64,000 nt of DNA from Roseivirga sp. Its GTDB lineage: Bacteria; Bacteroidota; Bacteroidia; Cytophagales; Cyclobacteriaceae. This document shows positions 60,383-64,000 of this stretch, piece after piece (position 1 is the stretch's first letter; every line of letters begins with the position of its first letter). Both the position numbers and the translations under genes were made by a program. A model generated the notes under the pieces. It was given only the letters and a program-made list of their open reading frames with translations, was not told the DNA's origin and did not search any database. The DNA lies in the NCBI GenBank assembly GCA_029262895.1, contig JAJCYM010000029.1, positions 24,776-88,775 on the forward strand. Direction: 5' to 3'.

Positions 60383-61258
60383 ATGAACAAAACTTTAAAA
60401 TTTTATTTAGTCAGCTTGCTTCTTGGAATAGGAGTGACCGTCCTGACAGGTGCTTTTCTGTTAACCATTTCTCTCGACATGAGATGGATGTCAACATTTG
60501 GTATCATCATCACTTTTGCCGCGGCATATTTTATTCGCTCTAAATTTTCAGTGGGCAATAGATTAATCAGTTCCGTGCTGATGACAATCCCCTATGCGAT
60601 CTTCTTCTTTATGCTGGTCAATAAAGATTTACCATCAATTTGGTTTACTATCCTTGCCTTTGCTGTATCCGCTTTACTAGGGCATTTGCTTTCAGCGAAT
60701 TCGTCTAAGAAGGCCTTATTTATCGGCTTAGAGCTGAGTCTCTTAATTGGAATTTTTCTGATCATCCCACTTTTTATCAGTGGTGATTTAACCCAAAAAC
60801 TGAATAAGAGGGGTTCAGATTTTCAGTTGACAAGTCATTCAGGAGAAATTATTAAGTCGTCAGACCTAAAAGGGAAAGTAGTGCTATTGGATTTTTACGG
60901 AACCTGGTGCAAACCTTGTATTTATGAGCTGCCTGAAATTGCCAAGGTGAGAGACCACTTTTCTGATAATGACAATGTTGAATTTATTGTGGTTAATTCG
61001 GATCAATTAGGAGATACCCTAGAAAAGGCCAAACGTTGGACGAAACGATTCGATTTTGATTTCAACTTCGCTTATGACTATAAAAGCGATGCCTATAAGA
61101 AATTAGGGCTTGTGCCGCATGTGGATGGAGCACCAGCGCTGCTCATCTTGGATCAGGAAGGAAACATCAGATTAAAGCATGTTGGGTACAACAAATCTGA
61201 GACTGATTTTGTGGAAAATATGATAGAACATATCGAGGAGCTTATCAAAGGTGTCTAA
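60383..61258 (+). CDS. Membrane-anchored TlpA-like thioredoxin
   Basis: A 291-residue protein with five N-terminal membrane helices (about 8-30, 36-52, 62-80, 86-102, 110-132) and a C-terminal thioredoxin domain (about 143-291) with the redox pair in DFYGTWCKPCIYELPE (Cys176 and Cys179). The odd helix number places the thioredoxin part outside the cytoplasm. A multi-helix anchor on a TlpA domain is uncommon; it may take electrons from the membrane, somewhat as DsbD-type proteins do, though no helix cysteines are seen. Its last 64-bp coding segment is repeated exactly at 62463-62526. Confidence 0.85.
   Translation: MNKTLKFYLVSLLLGIGVTVLTGAFLLTISLDMRWMSTFGIIITFAAAYFIRSKFSVGNRLISSVLMTIPYAIFFFMLVNKDLPSIWFTILAFAVSALLGHLLSANSSKKALFIGLELSLLIGIFLIIPLFISGDLTQKLNKRGSDFQLTSHSGEIIKSSDLKGKVVLLDFYGTWCKPCIYELPEIAKVRDHFSDNDNVEFIVVNSDQLGDTLEKAKRWTKRFDFDFNFAYDYKSDAYKKLGLVPHVDGAPALLILDQEGNIRLKHVGYNKSETDFVENMIEHIEELIKGV
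61180..61243 (+). repeat. 64-bp direct repeat, copy A (inside the TlpA-like gene)
   Basis: This is the final coding segment of the TlpA-like gene, reading VGYNKSETDFVENMIEHIEEL in its frame. It is identical over 64 bases to copy B at 62463-62526. The two copies enclose the TPR gene at 61412. Confidence 0.9.
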
Positions 61259-61411
61259 ACTTTTTAAAGTTGACGTCAGAATTAATTTTGAAATCTATTC
61301 AAGGTTATTCAAAGCTCTCTATGGATGAAAAAGATGTAGTTATGAAAAAGTCAAAATCAGATATAGTAAGACGATTTTTAAAATTGTCATTTCCGATCAA
61401 AACAAAAAATT

Positions 61412-62362
61412 ATGCGATATAAAACAACTATCCTTCTCATTTTTGTATCCACGTTTGTGAATGCTCAAAGACTTCAAATTGGCATCGAAAAATTTGAAAA
61501 TGAAAAATACGATGAGGCCGCTAAAACATTTAATTCTTTTAAATCTGCCAACACAGATTATGCTGAAGCAAGATATTACTTGGGCAGAATAGCTATTGAA
61601 AAAAGAAAATATAAGGATGCCAGAAGTAACTTTAAAGAGGCAATCAAGGAAAACGAGAATGTCTCCAAATACCACAAATATTATGGTGTAGCCTTGGGCA
61701 ATTTAATGGCAGATGCCGGTCAACTGCGTCAGGCCATGTTGGCCCCAAAAATGAAAAGTGCCTTCAAAAGAGCGGCTGAGTTAAACCCTACCGATGAGGA
61801 AGCTCAGAAAGCTTTAGTAAATTTTTATTCTCAAGCTCCCGGTATTCTGGGAGGTAGTTGGGAAAAAGCTTTTGAAGCGGCAGATGCGCTTTATAAAATT
61901 AGCCCAAGAGAGGGGCAGATGGCTAGAGCCACCATATATGAGCGTAAAGAAGATTACGATTTGGCGGAGCAAGAATATATTAAGGTGATCAATAAATATA
62001 AAGTGTTCTACTATGAATTCGGGATGTTTTATCAGGCCAGAAAAGATTACGACAAATCTTACGAGATATTAGAAAATGGATTGCTAGAAAACCCTGAGAA
62101 TTGGGCAATTCTTTATCAGATAGGAAAAAACAGCGCTTTATCAGGGTTGAGGGCAGATAGGGGTATTGAGTGTTTAAGCATATATTTAGAAGAAGATCGG
62201 GGAAAAGATTTACCCTCTCGATCAAGCGCAAAATCAAGAATCGGCATGATTTATGAAAAACAGGGCCATATTTCAAAAGCCAAATCTCTATATCAAGAAG
62301 CTCTTAATGAAAACCCCAAGGAGAGTTTAGCAAAAACTGGACTTAAACGTATTAAGCAATGA
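61412..62362 (+). CDS. Exported tetratricopeptide-repeat protein
   Basis: A 316-residue exported protein (signal MRYKTTILLIFVSTFVNAQ) made of about seven TPR-like helix pairs, including DYAEARYYLGRIAIEKRKYKDARSNF (by its ends), DEEAQKALVNFYSQAPG and IGMIYEKQGHISKAKSLYQEAL. The repeats suggest a scaffold or adaptor in the periplasm. It lies between the two copies of a 64-bp direct repeat, so it could be gained or lost by recombination. No partner is known. Confidence 0.85.
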   Translation: MRYKTTILLIFVSTFVNAQRLQIGIEKFENEKYDEAAKTFNSFKSANTDYAEARYYLGRIAIEKRKYKDARSNFKEAIKENENVSKYHKYYGVALGNLMADAGQLRQAMLAPKMKSAFKRAAELNPTDEEAQKALVNFYSQAPGILGGSWEKAFEAADALYKISPREGQMARATIYERKEDYDLAEQEYIKVINKYKVFYYEFGMFYQARKDYDKSYEILENGLLENPENWAILYQIGKNSALSGLRADRGIECLSIYLEEDRGKDLPSRSSAKSRIGMIYEKQGHISKAKSLYQEALNENPKESLAKTGLKRIKQ

Positions 62363-62462
62363 AGAATGCTGTCTCCTAATCTTATATTGTCGGTGATAAA
62401 TGAGATCATTTTTTTCTTCTGAAGATAAACCAAGTAATATTCCGAGAAGCTTTAGAAGATAC

Positions 62463-62526
62463 TGTTGGGTACAACAAATCTGAGACTGATTTTGTGGAAA
62501 ATATGATAGAACATATCGAGGAGCTT
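62463..62526 (+). repeat. 64-bp direct repeat, copy B (non-coding remnant)
   Basis: Identical to 61180-61243. The frame is kept and runs on to a new end (EELLVD, stop at 62536-62538), but no start codon precedes it within its open frame, which begins after a stop at 62401-62403. It is a detached copy of the 3' end of the TlpA-like gene. Confidence 0.9.
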
Positions 62527-62606
62527 TTGGTTGATTAAGGCTGTTGGTCATTCCTGCTTGTACAATAAAATAGAACTTCTCTGGTTTTATAAGAAAAACT
62601 AGAACG

Positions 62607-63146
62607 ATGTGGTGGGATAAGAAAAATAGGGCATATGGCCCTGTAGTGATGATATTTATTGTAAGTATGGTACTCGCGAGCTGCGGGTCGGGTGATGATG
62701 AAGAACCGATTGAGGTTAGAGATTTTCCCGGAGTTGCGCCAGCACTCTGGCCTTATTTTATACGATTTGAAGATGAGGGCAGAGCCAGAGGAATAGATGT
62801 GAATTTAAAAGCATCGGGAATTACAGCTAAGATTGAACAAATCGTTGAACAGGAAATTGCTGGCGTTTGCCACTTTAATCCACGAGAGCCTAATGACCTT
62901 GTCATAGACCAGCAGTTTTGGACGCGTGCTCGTGATTTATTCAGAGAGTTTGTAGTATTCCATGAATTGGGTCATTGCTTCTTATTTAGAGATCATAAAG
63001 AGGACCAATCTGCCGATCGAACTTGTGTGAGCGTGATGAGAAGTGGTAACGGGGACTGTAGGGACAATTATACGCTTGGTACAAGAACAGCATATCTGGA
63101 CGAACTCTTCGACCCAGAATTTGCACGAGATATTTTTATTAACTGA
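62607..63146 (+). CDS. Putative lipoprotein zinc metallopeptidase
   Basis: A 179-residue lipoprotein (VLASC, Cys26) with the zinc motif HELGHCFLFRDH: His119, Glu120, His123 and a further His130, with Asp129 at the position a metzincin would use for its third ligand. The C-terminal part (SVMRSGNGDCRDNYT) carries a Met that could be a Met-turn. It resembles small uncharacterised Bacteroidota metallopeptidases. Three cysteines in the mature part may form a disulfide. Substrate is unknown. Confidence 0.75.
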   Translation: MWWDKKNRAYGPVVMIFIVSMVLASCGSGDDEEPIEVRDFPGVAPALWPYFIRFEDEGRARGIDVNLKASGITAKIEQIVEQEIAGVCHFNPREPNDLVIDQQFWTRARDLFREFVVFHELGHCFLFRDHKEDQSADRTCVSVMRSGNGDCRDNYTLGTRTAYLDELFDPEFARDIFIN

Positions 63147-63269
63147 TAAGGACTAGACTTAGCCAAGCCGAGGAGAGATTGCCTTTTTATTTCCTGATGC
63201 AGATGCTATATTGTGAGGTATTCTTCTTTAGAGGGATATCTCATTTTTTTGACCTTATATCTCGGTACA

Positions 63270-64000
63270 TTGAAGTTACTAACCAGCCATTCTTCAGCTT
63301 ACAGGTGGGCCTTGATCCTGAGCTTAAGCTTTGTGATTCTTACTGGTTTCCAGTCCAACATTCAAAATGATATTGATAATTACGAAGAGCTAATTCCCGG
63401 CTCTGAGCTTTCCTTTAGCATGGTGCCAATTCGCGGAGGTTCTTTTCAGTTTGGTAGTCCGAATGACGAAAAAGGAAGAAATTTGGATGAGGGGCCTGTA
63501 CAGACAGTTTTACTAAGTGATTTCTGGATGAGTAGCCTGGAAGTCACCTGGGATCAATTTGAACTGTTCCTCTACCGGGAAACTGATCAGGATATAGTTA
63601 AAGACGGCAGGCAAATTGACTTAAAGGTTGATGCCGTTTCCGGGGCCACCATGCCCTATGTCAATTTCAATAAGCCAGGTTATCCATTAATCAACGTCAC
63701 GCAGTATGCTGCTTCTACTTTTTGCAAATGGCTGAGTGCCAAAACAGGTCATTTCTATAGACTACCAACAGAAGCAGAGTGGGAGTATGCCTGCAGGGCC
63801 GGTGCAACTTCTCCATATTCATTTGGAAACTCAGGGGCTGAATTGGACAATTATGCATGGCACAAAGGAAATAGCGAAGACAAACTCAGAAAAGGTGGTC
63901 AGAAGAAGCCCAATGCCTGGGGCCTGTACGATATGCATGGCAATGCGGCAGAATGGACATTGGATGGATACAGTCCCATGCTGGATGCCAGCAGTGGCAC
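63270..64000 (+). CDS. Formylglycine-generating-enzyme (SUMF1)-like exported protein, 5' part
   Basis: The frame is open from TTG at 63270 and runs off the end of the window. A signal peptide (KLLTSHSSAYRWALILSLSF in part) is followed by the SUMF1 fold: MVPIRGGSFQFGSP, DEGPVQTVLLSDFWMSSLEVT, quoted by its parts, YPLINVTQYAAS, RLPTEAEWEYACRAGA and WGLYDMHGNAAEW. The fold is used by formylglycine-generating enzyme and by gliding-motility and carbohydrate-binding relatives; catalytic cysteines of the C-terminal part lie outside the window. The TTG start is chosen because the signal peptide begins there; an ATG at 63420 would cut it off. Confidence 0.85.
   Translation, partial: MKLLTSHSSAYRWALILSLSFVILTGFQSNIQNDIDNYEELIPGSELSFSMVPIRGGSFQFGSPNDEKGRNLDEGPVQTVLLSDFWMSSLEVTWDQFELFLYRETDQDIVKDGRQIDLKVDAVSGATMPYVNFNKPGYPLINVTQYAASTFCKWLSAKTGHFYRLPTEAEWEYACRAGATSPYSFGNSGAELDNYAWHKGNSEDKLRKGGQKKPNAWGLYDMHGNAAEWTLDGYSPMLDASSG

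Noticed and set aside
63179..63370. 63-codon plus-strand open frame near the window end
   Set aside because: It overlaps in another frame the start of the SUMF1-like gene, which has strong domain evidence.

Overview
The window reads as a chromosomal segment of a Bacteroidota bacterium, most likely a free-living (perhaps marine) member of the Cytophagales/Flammeovirgaceae-like group. The grounds are the protein families: FtsX/MacB permeases with PadR control, TlpA-like thioredoxins fused to other domains, transmembrane AraC regulators, LytTR two-component pairs, SprB-like repeats, a DUF5777 beta-barrel, a formylglycine-generating-enzyme-like protein, many exported peptidases, and at least two promoter-like sites of the TAnnTTTG type. 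Several genes can only start at TTG. No tRNA, rRNA, CRISPR array, transposase or phage gene was recognised. The species call is inference.

1-7 kb: tail of an FtsX permease, PadR regulator, SirB2-like/cytochrome c fusion, exported HIT protein, a TlpA-DUF3738 fusion, an OmpR-type two-component pair, an NTF2-like exported protein and a 7TM-AraC regulator. 7-13 kb: YebC-family protein, a large S9 peptidase, an exported amidohydrolase bracketed by a family of 28-nt hairpin repeats, and a small lipoprotein. 13-20 kb: a likely amino-sugar locus (GH20 hexosaminidase, PIG-L deacetylase, an unlisted 45-residue membrane protein, a sodium:solute symporter). 19.3-27.6 kb: a LytS/LytTR pair, two full-length FtsX permeases and an exonuclease/GIY-YIG fusion.

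28-36.7 kb: methyltransferase-like protein behind a structured leader, exported MsrB, a MazG-like hydrolase and lipoprotein MsrA (periplasmic methionine sulfoxide repair), a HEAT-like protein, DUF456, a TPR/LuxR regulator, then a compact run of cytochrome with SprB-like repeats, OB-fold protein, YceI and DUF5777 barrel. 36.7-45.5 kb: TPR lipoprotein, 2OG-Fe(II) oxygenase, M23 peptidase, and a membrane-anchored winged-helix/TolB regulator divergent from a prolyl oligopeptidase.

45.9-64 kb: PAS/GAF kinase with LytTR regulator, Tpx, epoxide-hydrolase-like protein, DUF763, a class III cyclase, two further TlpA-like proteins, a triad-less alpha/beta hydrolase, two more transmembrane AraC regulators, an M24 peptidase, a TPR protein, a lipoprotein metallopeptidase and the start of an SUMF1-like protein that runs off the end.

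The most unusual signals are the 28-nt hairpin family with compensating base changes around the amidohydrolase; two cases where the 3' end of a gene is repeated beyond the next gene (a decayed cyclase tail at 55210-55316 and an exact 64-bp repeat at 61180 and 62463); two related long inverted repeats at 13214 and 38576; the short membrane protein coupled to the symporter; and an alpha/beta hydrolase that has lost its whole catalytic triad.
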